A stretch of DNA of 55,194 nt from Bacteroidales bacterium (GCA_017617445.1 JAFZWE010000003.1:1-55194); one strand, 5' to 3'; shown: positions 34,301 through 42,780, numbered from the stretch's first letter. Notes: generated by a model not told the origin, from the sequence alone. Numbers and translations: made by a program.

Positions 34301-34710
34301 GCGACACCTACCTGTGGAGCTCAGGTGCCACCACACAGGGCATCTCCGTTTCCGAAGAGGGCACCTACTCCGTGACCGCCTCCAAGAACGGCTGTGAAAA
34401 CCACGGAGAAATCACCATCTACAATGTCTGCCCGTTCAACATCTATCTGCCCAACTGCATCACTCCCACCAATGTGGACGGCATCAACGACGTATTCAAA
34501 CTCCCCACAACGAAAGACATTGCCGAGTTTGCCATCCACATCTACGACCGCTTCGGCAAACTGGTGTTCTCCTCCACAGATCCCAACTTCTCATGGGATG
34601 GAAACATCAATGGCAAAATCATGAGCAACGCCACTTACACTTATCGCATTGACCTGACGACAACAGGAGCGGAGAAACGAGTCATCAAAGGAATTTTGAC
34701 CGTTTTGTAA
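31354..34710 (+). CDS. T9SS-exported CUB/FN3/PKD surface protein with gliding-motility C-terminal domain
   Basis: An 1118-aa exported protein. After a signal peptide (MVALLWIMVMSMNHVVGQ): CUB domain 1 (about 27-140, with SSFDYLYVYDGTTTSG), FN3 1 (about 150-235), CUB 2 (about 245-352, CCDHIYVYDGAGTGG), FN3 2 (about 360-450), a jelly-roll carbohydrate/anchor-like module (about 460-690), a PKD module (AHWDFGDGTTSDEYNPSHEF), Ig-like segments, and a C-terminal CHU_C domain (YLPNCITPTNVDGINDVF, FAIHIYDRFGKLVF, GKIMSNATYTYRI, KGILTVL). The last is a type B T9SS sorting signal. Cys-rich GGCGCGG linkers separate CUB and FN3. ATG 31354 gives the signal peptide; the upstream frame begins at TTG 31303. 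A strong terminator follows. Confidence 0.92.
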   Translation: MKNNNILGMVALLWIMVMSMNHVVGQTYQIPTSGTTNVTGCSGIVQDPGGSGDYSNSCNGYLVITSDQTGCMPHISGSYNTESSFDYLYVYDGTTTSGTQLAYCTGTGTVDVTSTTGSLMLYFHSDGSVVRSGFDLNLTCSGGCGCGGPVVTYSTSSGHILVNWNAATGVTHYFIEYGPHGFTPGNGTRTRVTGTSYNISGLTDGMQYDVYVWFDCGDDNQLTNEVGTMISATPNNIFFVPSSGNNSVTACNGILYDHAGPDGNYNNSCSGYTIIYPDEPTCVVHLEGSYNTESCCDHIYVYDGAGTGGTLLGQFQGTGTINVSSTTGPLTVQFTSDGSVVYSGFSLQFSCRGSCSCGGSPYGVTVVQGNTGVLVSWDAGLDPDVHNFIIEYGLSGFTPGTGTTVMTSDTSYELIGLTTLATYDIYIYYDCGGDNVITDETATIITFCVPDAVACIDFSDWSNPAITCTYGTFDNPYATVGVVDNGYASVESRHTINYINETDPRTNDELQTIPPCELYSVRLGNWNTNYEAESISYDFNVDTNNADILLLKYAAVLENPGHSTEEQPRFDFEILDQNGNQIDPTCGYASFIPGGPGMGDWHTTGSLMWKDWTNVGFDVSAYHGQTIRVRLTTYDCDQGGHFGYAYFTLGCKKRTIVAETCGEMLSNTYTAPAGFAYQWYYEDQPGNIICTDQSCSVTVGSGHQNLHCHVSFIGNPSCGFDLMTSLTARYPLASFAPERDGCTWSFMMNNNSAVSDDGETPNDFFEPCESAHWDFGDGTTSDEYNPSHEFPGPGTYVITLISGLSQDACLDTTTFTVDLMGNYPVITGNPYYDAICKGDGTTLIASGGNTYRWYVGNELISENASVYVEPEQTTTYTLVSVGADNCEVTIEHELTVNPTSDSYLTDSICQGENYTLHGFSLPPQLSAGTFSPQIVLRNQYGCDSTVHLTLTVKPLPNTSLGRPFNHCFEDFGDAALLVPEANCDTYLWSSGATTQGISVSEEGTYSVTASKNGCENHGEITIYNVCPFNIYLPNCITPTNVDGINDVFKLPTTKDIAEFAIHIYDRFGKLVFSSTDPNFSWDGNINGKIMSNATYTYRIDLTTTGAEKRVIKGILTVL

Positions 34711-34731
34711 ATCTTCATAAGACATTCACTC

Positions 34732-34773
34732 AGGCGGCAGTGCATCCATCCTAACGGGCACTGCCGCCTTTTT
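34732..34773 (+). terminator. Terminator of the CUB/FN3 surface protein gene
   Basis: Perfect 12-bp stem AGGCGGCAGTGC (34732-34743) / GCACTGCCGCCT (34758-34769), then TTTT. The remaining about 140 bases up to the rpsL promoter are AT-rich with nothing else recognised. Confidence 0.9.
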
Positions 34774-34914
34774 ATCTACAGGGAAGTGTGGAAAGAAACA
34801 TTTCCATTCCTCAAAAATCAAGTTATAAATTATTTGTAAACAATTACTTATATATAATTTGAAAAAAAACAAAAATATTAGTTTTTTATTCAAAAATATA
34901 AAGAAAAAAAGTTG

Positions 34915-34922
34915 TATTTTTG
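34915..34922 (+). promoter_or_regulatory. -7 element for the str operon
   Basis: TATTTTTG preceded by a long A/T-rich tract, 59 bp before the rpsL ATG. The A/T tract may act as an UP-like enhancer. Confidence 0.6.
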
Positions 34923-34981
34923 CAGCCCGAAAAATTTAGACGTTTATAACTGAAAATTAGAAAGTTTTAATCAATTAAAGT

Positions 34982-35362
34982 ATGCCGACAATTCAGCAAT
35001 TAGTAAGAAAAGGAAGAAAGAAGACGACTTCGCAGAGCAAGTCAAAAGCTTTGGACGCATGTCCGCAAAAGCGCGGTGTATGCCTGAGGGTTTACACCAC
35101 GACCCCCAAGAAACCTAATTCAGCCATGCGTAAGGTGGCCAGGGTCCGTTTACAGAACCAGAAGGAAGTCAACGCCTACATTCCGGGCGAAGGCCACAAT
35201 TTGCAGGAACACTCCATCGTGCTTGTGCGCGGCGGTCGTGTGAAGGACCTTCCGGGTGTAAGATACCACATCGTACGTGGTGCATTGGACTCCGCCGGTG
35301 TTGAAGGCCGTCTCCAGGGTCGTTCCAAATATGGTGCGAAACGTCCGAAGAAAAAAGCATAA
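34982..35362 (+). CDS. rpsL: 30S ribosomal protein S12
   Basis: S12 sits at the decoding centre of the 30S subunit. The 126-aa product begins [12 protein letters not shown] and shows [51 protein letters not shown] and [10 protein letters not shown]. The lysines in TPKKPNSA and GRVKDLPG, where streptomycin-resistance substitutions occur, are both wild type. It is the first gene of the str operon with its own promoter. A 99-bp intercistronic region with a hairpin separates it from rpsG. Confidence 0.98.
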   Translation: MPTIQQLVRKGRKKTTSQSKSKALDACPQKRGVCLRVYTTTPKKPNSAMRKVARVRLQNQKEVNAYIPGEGHNLQEHSIVLVRGGRVKDLPGVRYHIVRGALDSAGVEGRLQGRSKYGAKRPKKKA

Positions 35363-35393
35363 TACATTATCAACAAAATAATAGTATTGGTAA

Positions 35394-35419
35394 ATTGAGC
35401 ACTAAAATGGGTGTTCTCA
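35394..35419 (+). promoter_or_regulatory. Hairpin between rpsL and rpsG
   Basis: TTGAG (35394-35398) pairs with CTCAA (35415-35419) and the helix can continue inward after one mismatch. It lies in the 99-bp rpsL-rpsG gap. In E. coli the equivalent gap binds S7 for feedback control; whether this one does is not known. Confidence 0.35.
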
Positions 35420-35461
35420 AGAGTAAATAAAAATTTAATCATTTATTGAAGTTACAAAACT

Positions 35462-35929
35462 ATGAGAAAAGCTAAACCGAAAAGTAGAATCATCCTCCCG
35501 GATCCGAAGTATAACGATGTCATGGTGACCAAATTCGCCAACAACATCATGCTGAAAGGCAAGAAACAGACCGCTTTCCAGATTTTCTACGATGCCATTG
35601 ACATCGTGGCTGAAAAGACCAAGGAAGACGGTATTGAAGTCTGGAAGCAGGCTTTGGCCAACGTCACCCCTTCATTGGAGGTCAAGAGTAAGAGAATTGG
35701 TGGTGCCACCTTCCAAATTCCTACCGAACTCCGCCCGGCTCGCAAACAATCCGTCGGCATGAAAAACCTGATCAACTTCGCACGCAAACGCCACGAGAAA
35801 TCCATGGCCGCGAAGCTTGCAGCAGAAATCATTGCAGCCAAGAATGAAGAAGGCGCCGCATTCAAACGTAAGGAGGATATCCACAGAATGGCCGAGGCCA
35901 ACAAGGCATTCTCACATTTCAGATTTTAA
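35462..35929 (+). CDS. rpsG: 30S ribosomal protein S7
   Basis: S7 nucleates assembly of the 30S head by binding the 3' major domain of 16S rRNA. The 155-aa product shows [69 protein letters not shown] and [43 protein letters not shown]-type C-terminal helices, at typical length. It is second in the str operon, with fusA 56 bp downstream. A short CCTA-TTTT-TAGG hairpin and an AAGGA sequence just before fusA may tune translation of that gene. Confidence 0.98.
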   Translation: MRKAKPKSRIILPDPKYNDVMVTKFANNIMLKGKKQTAFQIFYDAIDIVAEKTKEDGIEVWKQALANVTPSLEVKSKRIGGATFQIPTELRPARKQSVGMKNLINFARKRHEKSMAAKLAAEIIAAKNEEGAAFKRKEDIHRMAEANKAFSHFRF

Positions 35930-35985
35930 TCTCATTTGAAATAAGTCAATCAACCCCACCTATTTTTAGGTAAAAAAGGATCTTT

Positions 35986-38085
35986 ATGTCGGAAAAACTG
36001 TCGAATATACGAAATATCGGTATTATGGCTCACATTGATGCCGGTAAGACAACCACTACCGAAAGGATCCTTTTTTACACGGGGAAGAATTACAAGATCG
36101 GCGAAGTCGATGAGGGGACGGCGACAATGGATTGGATGGTCCAGGAGCAAGAGCGAGGGATCACCATTACCAGTGCCGCCACCACTGTTTTTTGGAAACG
36201 CCTGAACGAGGAACACAAGATCAACATCATTGACACTCCCGGCCATGTGGATTTCACCGTCGAGGTGGAACGCTCCCTCCGAATTCTGGACGGAGCCGTT
36301 GCCATTTTCTGCGCCGTGGGCGGCGTGGAACCCCAATCCGAAACCGTATGGCGTCAGGCCAACAAATATGACGTGCCCCGCATCTGCTATGTCAACAAGA
36401 TGGATCGTTCCGGCGCGAACTTCCATGCCGTCATCGACCAGCTGCGCGAAAAACTGCACGCCAATCCCGTGGTTCTTGCCCTCCCCATCGGCGCGGAAGA
36501 CGAGTTCTCCGGCACCATTGACCTTCTGGAAATGAAGGCATACGTGTGGAACGAGGAGGATCAGGGAGTCACTTACGAAGCCTATGACATCCCCGAAGAC
36601 ATGCAGGACGAGGCTCAGGAATACCGCGAAAAAATGCTGGATTCCCTCTCCGATTTTGATGACGACCTCGCCATGAAATATCTTGAGGATGCTGACAGCA
36701 TCACTCCGGAAGATCTCATCCCCATCATCCGCAAAGCCACTATTGGAAGACAAATCCAACCAGTGCTCTGCGGTTCTTCATTTAAAAACAAAGGGGTACA
36801 GAAACTGCTGGATGCCATCGTGATGTATCTTCCCTCCCCTCTGGACATGCCCGACATCCGGGGAATCAATCCGAAGACAGGGAAAGAAGAAACCCGCTCC
36901 TGCGATCCCAACGCCCCCCTGGCTGCACTGGCGTTCAAAATCGCCACCGATCCCTTCGTGGGCAAACTCACTTTCATCAAAGTATATTCCGGGACCCTTG
37001 AATCCGGCGCCACTGTATGGAATGTTGCTACAGGAAAACGCGAACGCGTGGCCAAAATCCTGCAGATGCATTCCAACAAACAACAACCGCTGGAACAGGT
37101 CAGTGCAGGCAACATCGTCGCACTCGTCGGCATGAAAGAGATCCATACCGGCGACAGCCTGACCGATGATAAACATCCTATCTCATTGGAAAACATTGAG
37201 TTTCCGGAACCTGTCATCACTGTTGCCATAGAACCCAAAACCAAGGACGACGAGGACAAGCTGATGAATGCCCTCGCCCGTCTGGCCGAAGAAGACCCCA
37301 CCTTCACAGTACGAGTGGATCCCGACTCCGGACAGACAGTCATCAGCGGCATGGGCGAACTGCATTTGGAAATCCTTCTTGACCGCCTGAAACGGGAATT
37401 CAACGTGGATTGCAACCACGGGAAACCGAGAGTGGCCTATAAGGAAGCCATCATCCAGCCTGTCACCCATAGGGAAACCTATAAGAAACAGACAGGAGGA
37501 AAAGGTTCCTTTGCCGAAATTGAATTTACCTTGGAGCCCCTGCCCATGGACCAGCATGGACTGGTCTTTGAGAACAAGGCTGGCGGTGGGGCCATCCCCA
37601 AAGAGTTTATCCCAGCCATTGAAAAGGGTTTCAAACAAGCCATGTCCAACGGTGTTTTTGCAGGCTTCCCACTGGAGAACCTGAAGGTCACCGTGCTGGA
37701 TGGCGAGACACACAGTGTGGATTCCGACGCCCTGTCATTTGAAATCTGCGCGAAAATCGGATTCCGTGAGGCCTGCCGGAAAGTATCCTCCATCATCTTG
37801 GAACCCATCATGAAAGTGGAAATCACAACACCCGACGAATATATCGGAAACGTCACCAGCGACCTCAACCGGAAACGCGCCGTAGTGGAACAGATTGAAG
37901 CGAAAATCGGGATGCAGATCATCAAAGCGCAAGTGCCCCTCGCCGAAATGTTCGGCTATGTGACCAGCCTCCGTTCCATCACCTCCGGCCGCGCTAACTT
38001 CAGCATGGAATTCCTCAAATACGAACAAGTTCCCGCCGATGTACAAGACTATATCCTCAACGTGGGGCGCTATTCACTATTGTAG
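35986..38085 (+). CDS. fusA: Translation elongation factor G
   Basis: EF-G is the ribosomal translocase GTPase. The 699-aa product has the complete G domain (G1 [11 protein letters not shown]2 region [12 protein letters not shown]3 DTPGHVDF, G4 NKMDRSG), domain II ([11 protein letters not shown]), domains III and V, and domain IV with [11 protein letters not shown] and the [11 protein letters not shown] loop. Length is standard. An AAGGA lies 6 bp before ATG, a rare Shine-Dalgarno-like sequence for this genome. It is third in the str operon. tuf does not follow; rpsJ does, as usual in Bacteroidetes. Confidence 0.98.
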   Translation: MSEKLSNIRNIGIMAHIDAGKTTTTERILFYTGKNYKIGEVDEGTATMDWMVQEQERGITITSAATTVFWKRLNEEHKINIIDTPGHVDFTVEVERSLRILDGAVAIFCAVGGVEPQSETVWRQANKYDVPRICYVNKMDRSGANFHAVIDQLREKLHANPVVLALPIGAEDEFSGTIDLLEMKAYVWNEEDQGVTYEAYDIPEDMQDEAQEYREKMLDSLSDFDDDLAMKYLEDADSITPEDLIPIIRKATIGRQIQPVLCGSSFKNKGVQKLLDAIVMYLPSPLDMPDIRGINPKTGKEETRSCDPNAPLAALAFKIATDPFVGKLTFIKVYSGTLESGATVWNVATGKRERVAKILQMHSNKQQPLEQVSAGNIVALVGMKEIHTGDSLTDDKHPISLENIEFPEPVITVAIEPKTKDDEDKLMNALARLAEEDPTFTVRVDPDSGQTVISGMGELHLEILLDRLKREFNVDCNHGKPRVAYKEAIIQPVTHRETYKKQTGGKGSFAEIEFTLEPLPMDQHGLVFENKAGGGAIPKEFIPAIEKGFKQAMSNGVFAGFPLENLKVTVLDGETHSVDSDALSFEICAKIGFREACRKVSSIILEPIMKVEITTPDEYIGNVTSDLNRKRAVVEQIEAKIGMQIIKAQVPLAEMFGYVTSLRSITSGRANFSMEFLKYEQVPADVQDYILNVGRYSLL

Positions 38086-38128
38086 ATCATAATCAATTAG
38101 AATAATAATCATAAAAAATCACACAAAA

Positions 38129-38443
38129 ATGAGCGAAAGAATCAGAATCAAATTGAAATCATTTGACCACAACCTGGTGGACAAATCAGCCGAAAAAATC
38201 GTTAAGACCGTGAACGCCGTGAAAGACGGTAAAGTGGTGCTCGTTGGCCCCATTCCGCTGCCGACACACAAGAAAATCTTCACCGTGAACCGTTCCACCT
38301 TTGTCAACAAGAAATCAAGAGAGCAGTTTGAACTCTCCACTTACAAGAGACTTCTGGACATCTACGGAACCACTTCCAAAACCATCGATGCCCTGATGCG
38401 TCTGGAACTCCCCAGCGGCGTGGACGTGGAAATCAAAGCGTAA
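38129..38443 (+). CDS. rpsJ: 30S ribosomal protein S10
   Basis: A 104-aa S10: [50 protein letters not shown] and the terminal PSGVDVEIK strand. S10 is part of the 30S head and the NusB-NusE antitermination complex. It closes the str operon, 43 bp after fusA. In related genomes rpsJ is normally followed directly by rplC, rplD and the rest of the S10 operon. Here it is followed by a terminator and an opposite-strand gene, so the cluster is split after rpsJ. Confidence 0.98.
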   Translation: MSERIRIKLKSFDHNLVDKSAEKIVKTVNAVKDGKVVLVGPIPLPTHKKIFTVNRSTFVNKKSREQFELSTYKRLLDIYGTTSKTIDALMRLELPSGVDVEIKA

Positions 38444-38483
38444 TTTCTTTTATATTCTTAGTATAATGCGTTATCCCCGTGGT

Positions 38484-38503
38484 CCCCGTGACGACGGGGT
38501 TTT
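38484..38503 (+). terminator. Terminator after rpsJ
   Basis: CCCCGT-GACG-ACGGGG (38484-38499) followed by TTTT. It ends the str operon before the convergent gene. Confidence 0.75.
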
Positions 38504-38551
38504 CATTTTGTACCTTTTAACATCATACATAGAAGAAGAACGGACTTCTCT

Positions 38552-40321
38552 TTACCGATTAATCAGACCTTTCAAGAGACGGTACAGCAGATTATGTCCG
38601 TTTTCCTTGACCCGCAACTGATAATCACGGTTTCCATCCCGACTCCAAACCGAACGGATTGTTCCGACATTACCATCAAAAAGATACATACTGTCCGGAA
38701 TTTCTCCAACCATAAAAGCGAGATCGTTACGGTGTTCATAGGCCTCACGCTGGAAAGCATTGGGCTCGGACTGCAACAAAAAATCCTCCGCAACATCCTC
38801 ATCACTGGCAAAAAAACAATATCCGTCTTTTCCCAAAAGGATAATAGATTCTTCACTCAACGTATCCTGTACCGTTTCTTCCCGGACCGAATCCGCAGGG
38901 ACATATTGCCTCTCGTATTCATCAGACCAATAGACATATCCACTTTGTGTCTCTTCATCATCCCAAAAAAACACCTCTTTATCCTCATAATATTTCACCT
39001 TCCTTATCTCCACTGAAATTAATTCGATATCATAGCGATCACAACCTTTCCAAGAAGAATAGCTGGTGTGAGAAGTTTGATAGTAAACGTTACCGTATAA
39101 ACTGTCTGGTTCGCGGGACAGCAATGTTTTAAAAGATCTCGCCAACTGCTGGGGATTTGAATGCATTGTGGCAAATCCCACCTTATTTAAATCTGAATTC
39201 ACCGAGAGAAAACAGGGATGTCCAGCCAATTCACGTTGCAAACTTAAAAATGCCTCCACATTATGATCCCTTTGATGGGTTTCAGAGATTGGTAATTCCT
39301 CAGGAACCTGAAAAAAAACGACCAAAGAGGGATCGTACACCGACTTGCTGAACAGCTCTTCCGGCACAGGGGCCGAAGGTTTCCAAAAATCCGAAAAAGA
39401 TTGGGAGAGAGCACCTTCATTAACCTCATGAGCAGCGAGATGGATATCCTGCTGAGAGAAAGTGAGATCACATACTACTGGCGAGAAATAAAAATCACCC
39501 CAATCAAACCCAATTCCCAGATCATACTTTAAAAGTTCCCAAAGTCGGGGATAGTCACAAAAACAAGCTACCCCATGCATTATATTAAACATTTCCCCGA
39601 CATGGGGAGAGCGTAGAAACGATGTTTGAGAGTAGCAAGCGTCCATTTTATCCATGATGAAGAAAACATGACTTTCATCCCATTCTGGCTCAGCAATAGC
39701 CATGTCGTCAAATAAAATTTCCTCTCCCGCAGGCACTTCTTCAACAACTACTTCATCAGATTCCATATCCTCCGTTACCTCTTCAACAACTGCTTCACCC
39801 AATTTCACCTCACCTTTATTAGAAAGAGCTGGCAACATTATAGAAAAAACGCAGACATCCTCATTGGCAAAACATAACGTTGAATTTGAAACATATTGGT
39901 AAAAGTATTGGCGATTTGAAGGAGTGATATGATATTTCAATTTCCCATCCGAAGCTTTCTTCATGGACTTCTTGAGTTTTCCATATTGACATACGGGCAA
40001 ATAAAAATTAATCGTCCAGCCCCCCTCAGAGGAAATTGTCATGGCCGCTAATGATGTTGGATCCAGCCCCAAAACCGGCTTCCCGTTAGACCAGTCCGAC
40101 AGAAATTTCGCCTCGTCCTTTTGCATAGGTTTCTTCTCATTGATCAACTTTTTCAAAAGGTCCAATTCCGCCCACTCAGCAATCACTGACGGATCTACTA
40201 ACGCCAAAAACTGAACGTCTTCGGGAATATACCTGAGGACACGCAACTCTTCTTTTTTTTGTCCAAAAAGTGATGTGACACACAGTATAACCATGCAACA
40301 AATACAAAATATCCTTTTCAT
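38552..40321 (-). CDS. Exported protein of unknown function (DUF4836-like start)
   Basis: A 589-aa protein with a signal peptide (KRIFCICCMVILCVTSLFGQ). The mature N-terminus reads RYIPEDVQFLALVDPSVIAEWAELDLLKKL, the 'residue-by-residue protein of the envelope' style seen in DUF4836 proteins, but I am not certain of that family. The middle has an acidic Val/Glu stretch (VVEEVTEDMESDEVVVEEV, about 175-195). The rest is mixed alpha/beta with many aromatics and no recognised catalytic motif. It is the last gene of a minus-strand trio with the small lipoprotein (36 bp) and the Tyr/His-rich lipoprotein, and is convergent with rpsJ. Function is unknown. Confidence 0.8.
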   Translation of the reverse strand: MKRIFCICCMVILCVTSLFGQKKEELRVLRYIPEDVQFLALVDPSVIAEWAELDLLKKLINEKKPMQKDEAKFLSDWSNGKPVLGLDPTSLAAMTISSEGGWTINFYLPVCQYGKLKKSMKKASDGKLKYHITPSNRQYFYQYVSNSTLCFANEDVCVFSIMLPALSNKGEVKLGEAVVEEVTEDMESDEVVVEEVPAGEEILFDDMAIAEPEWDESHVFFIMDKMDACYSQTSFLRSPHVGEMFNIMHGVACFCDYPRLWELLKYDLGIGFDWGDFYFSPVVCDLTFSQQDIHLAAHEVNEGALSQSFSDFWKPSAPVPEELFSKSVYDPSLVVFFQVPEELPISETHQRDHNVEAFLSLQRELAGHPCFLSVNSDLNKVGFATMHSNPQQLARSFKTLLSREPDSLYGNVYYQTSHTSYSSWKGCDRYDIELISVEIRKVKYYEDKEVFFWDDEETQSGYVYWSDEYERQYVPADSVREETVQDTLSEESIILLGKDGYCFFASDEDVAEDFLLQSEPNAFQREAYEHRNDLAFMVGEIPDSMYLFDGNVGTIRSVWSRDGNRDYQLRVKENGHNLLYRLLKGLINR

Positions 40322-40357
40322 AACATTAAATTATTGTATTTTAATAAGTAACACATT

Positions 40358-40765
40358 TCAACGCGACGAATCAAATTCATCATAATCAAAAGAGTCTTCG
40401 GCTTCCCCGGATTCAAAATCCGGCGACCATTCCTCCGCGTCTCCATATCCGTCAGCCTCTATGCGAAGAATTGGATCAAAGTACGTATAGCCGCACAGAC
40501 GGCGGGATCTCTTGTTGAAAAATCTCTGCAAAGACACCATGTTTCTGGAGAATTCCTTCCATTGCATCTGATCCACAGTCCCATCTTTTTTTATCAGAAA
40601 AGTGCAGTAATCATGGTAAACTTCCTGCAACTCCTCACAAGAAGAAGCCTGCTCTACCCGCTGTCCAAACTTCTGCCACTCCCCAGAAACGAAACCAACC
40701 TCCCGCACTGACGTACAAGAGGTTAGCGTTATAATAATCCAAATAAACTGAAAGAGCGATTTCAT
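40358..40765 (-). CDS. Small lipoprotein of unknown function
   Basis: A 135-aa protein with leader SLFQFIWIIITLTSC giving a lipobox (LTSC). The mature region is mostly helical (EWQKFGQRVEQASSCEELQEVYHDYCTF) with a very acidic tail (DYDEFDSSR). No family is recognised. Translation starts at ATG 40765, which is preceded by GAGGGAG, a strong Shine-Dalgarno-like sequence 5 bp upstream; this is unusual for Bacteroidetes and supports the gene being real. It lies 26 bp behind the Tyr/His-rich lipoprotein gene and 36 bp ahead of the 589-aa gene, so the three are almost certainly one operon. Confidence 0.75.
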   Translation of the reverse strand: MKSLFQFIWIIITLTSCTSVREVGFVSGEWQKFGQRVEQASSCEELQEVYHDYCTFLIKKDGTVDQMQWKEFSRNMVSLQRFFNKRSRRLCGYTYFDPILRIEADGYGDAEEWSPDFESGEAEDSFDYDEFDSSR

Positions 40766-40791
40766 AAAATCTCCCTCAATTGAGCAAAAGG

Positions 40792-42774
40792 TTATCTCCG
40801 TCCTCCGGAATGACTGCTTCCTGATGAGGAAGAGCGACTTCCTCCAGAATAGCTGCTGGAAGAAGAATGGCTACTTCCAGAATATGAAGAGCGGCTGGAT
40901 GATGAGCTGCTGGAAGAAGACGGACGACTGTATGAAGAAGAGGATCTATTGGAAGAAGATGAACTGCTGGAGGAAGAAGGACGGCTGTATGAGGAAGAGG
41001 ATCTACTGGAAGAGGAAGAACTGCTACTGGAGGAAGGACGGCTGTATGAGGAGGAGGATCTGCTGGAAGAGGAAGAACTGCTACTGGAGGAAGGACGGCT
41101 GTATGAAGAGGAAGAACTACTACTGGAAGAGGGGCGACTGTATGAGGAGGAAGAGGGGCTACTCGGTGAGGTAGTACGACTGGAAGAGGAACTGCTGCTA
41201 CTCGGTGAGGTAGTACGATTCATCGAGCTTCCATTATTTGAGTTTACAGGACGCGAATTACTGGGACGATAGCTGTTATAATTGCTACTCGGTGTGGTAG
41301 TGCTATTCACCCGACTGTTATTATTGTTGTAATTGCCATTCACACGACTGTCGTTGCTGCTCGGTGTGGTTGTCCCGTTCACGCGGTTGACATTGTTGTT
41401 AGTCGGTGTAGAGGTCTTGTCGTTCACACGGCTGTCACTGCTGCTCGGTGTGATAGTGCCGTTCACGCGGTTGGCATTGTTGTTAGTCGGTGTAGAGGTC
41501 TTGTCGTTCACACGGCTGTCACTGCTGCTCGGTGTGGTAGTGCCGTTCACGCGGTTGACATTGTTGTTAGTCGGCGTAGAGGTTTTGTCGTTCACACGGC
41601 TGTCGTTGCTGCTCGGTGTGGTAGTGCCGTTCACGCGGTTGACATTGTTGTTAGTCGGCGTAGAGGTCTTGTCGTTCACACGGCTGTCGTTGCTGCTCGG
41701 TGTGGTAGTGCCGTTCACGCGGTTGGCATTGTTGTTAGTCGGTGTAGAGGTCTTGTCGTTCACACGGCTACTATTATTAGCAGGAGTCTTATTAACTTGG
41801 TTAATCCGGCTCGTATTGGCCACTCTATCAGCGACACCCAAATTGGTACGTGAGGTGTTCAAATCAGGATTGGCAGCCACTAAATTATCATACCTTTCAC
41901 TGAAGCTGGACGGAGTTAAAGTTCTGGAGGAGGCAATACTGGTACGGCCATTCTCCCCTGTTCCATAGCCAGCGGGACGGTCGCCGCGGCCAGGACGGTT
42001 CCCCGAATTGGTGGAAGAAACAGATTCCCTGTGTCCATAATAGAAAGAGTGGTTGTGATCGTGGTTATTATGGTAGTATCCCGCGTGCATTCCGGCATAA
42101 TAGCCGTCCATCCAGCCATGATGGTACGCCCATGCATTGCTATGATGGTGATGGTGATAATAGGGATAATACGGATGGTGGCACTCCCAACCCCAGCCAG
42201 AATAGAATCCATGGTGATAATATCCGTAGTTATAATAATAGGGACGATAGTAATATGTCGGCCACCACCAGTTATAACCGAAATAGATGCTCAGTCCCCA
42301 ATTGCCCGGATAGGGGTCATACCAATAATGGTTGGTGAAATAAGGGTCGTAATAGCCCCAGCCGGAATGGCAGTGGGTATGGAAACGACGAATGCGAGAT
42401 GTGTAATAGTAGTCATAGTAGTCATCAAAATAATCATCACTGTCATAATAATAGTTATTGGTGATGTAAGTGTTGCCGGAGCCGTCGGTTTCGGTATAGG
42501 ACTCCGTACTCACGCCATTCCCTTCAGAATAATAAACATTTCCATCCTCGTCATAATAGTAGGAAGATGTAACATTGCCGGTGTTGTCGGTTTCATAATT
42601 ATAATTGCGGGGAGTGGTTGTCGTTGTGGTAGTGGTGGTAGTAGTGGTCACGCGATGGTATTGCGTGTCTGTTGACCTGTTATAGATATCATCATAATAT
42701 GATAAAGAATCTAATTTACAAGATGTTGCTAATACAGTCAACAAAATTGCGGTAAAATAAACTGACTTTTTCAT
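40792..42774 (-). CDS. Tyr/His/Trp-rich, Ser-rich repeat lipoprotein
   Basis: A 660-aa lipoprotein (lipobox LATSC) built of low-complexity blocks. In order: a poly-Thr run near residues 43-56; a Tyr/Asp segment (SDDYFDDYYDYYY); a Tyr/His/Trp/Gly-rich block to about residue 250 (NWWWPTYYYRPYYYNYGYY, YHHHHHS); a Ser/Arg/Asn linker; five 28-aa repeats of the form SRVNDKTSTPTNNN.NRVNG; and a C-terminal Ser-rich tract with recurring YSRPSSSSSS units ending GGRR. The composition suggests an extended surface or matrix protein, possibly metal-binding. AAAGGAG lies 7 bp before the ATG. It is divergent from proS. No homologous domain is recognised. Confidence 0.85.
   Translation of the reverse strand: MKKSVYFTAILLTVLATSCKLDSLSYYDDIYNRSTDTQYHRVTTTTTTTTTTTTPRNYNYETDNTGNVTSSYYYDEDGNVYYSEGNGVSTESYTETDGSGNTYITNNYYYDSDDYFDDYYDYYYTSRIRRFHTHCHSGWGYYDPYFTNHYWYDPYPGNWGLSIYFGYNWWWPTYYYRPYYYNYGYYHHGFYSGWGWECHHPYYPYYHHHHHSNAWAYHHGWMDGYYAGMHAGYYHNNHDHNHSFYYGHRESVSSTNSGNRPGRGDRPAGYGTGENGRTSIASSRTLTPSSFSERYDNLVAANPDLNTSRTNLGVADRVANTSRINQVNKTPANNSSRVNDKTSTPTNNNANRVNGTTTPSSNDSRVNDKTSTPTNNNVNRVNGTTTPSSNDSRVNDKTSTPTNNNVNRVNGTTTPSSSDSRVNDKTSTPTNNNANRVNGTITPSSSDSRVNDKTSTPTNNNVNRVNGTTTPSSNDSRVNGNYNNNNSRVNSTTTPSSNYNSYRPSNSRPVNSNNGSSMNRTTSPSSSSSSSSRTTSPSSPSSSSYSRPSSSSSSSSSYSRPSSSSSSSSSSRSSSSYSRPSSSSSSSSSSRSSSSYSRPSSSSSSSSSNRSSSSYSRPSSSSSSSSSRSSYSGSSHSSSSSYSGGSRSSSSGSSHSGGRR
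40797..41220 (-). repeat. Ser-rich imperfect tandem repeats
   Basis: Units of roughly 57-60 bp encode RSSSSYSRPSSSSSSSS and variants, about four to five copies. Codon variation among the serines (plus-strand gaagaagag, ggaggaa) shows partial divergence. Confidence 0.7.
41341..41760 (-). repeat. Five in-frame 84-bp tandem repeats
   Basis: Exact 84-bp periodicity: units begin at 41341, 41425, 41509, 41593 and 41677 (plus-strand cacacggctg / cacacgactg). They are near-identical, with a few substitutions giving A/V, T/I and N/S changes. The unit is divisible by 3, so copy-number change keeps the reading frame. A partial sixth unit follows in the protein toward the C-terminus. Confidence 0.9.
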
Positions 42775-42780
42775 AAGGCA

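Noticed and set aside
41341-41760. CRISPR array
   Set aside because: The units are directly adjacent 84-bp repeats without spacers, in frame within a coding sequence, and there are no cas genes.
41333-41968. Plus-strand 211-codon Leu/Val-rich repeat frame
   Set aside because: Antisense read-out of the 84-bp repeats; it has no start context and extends only as far as the repeat.
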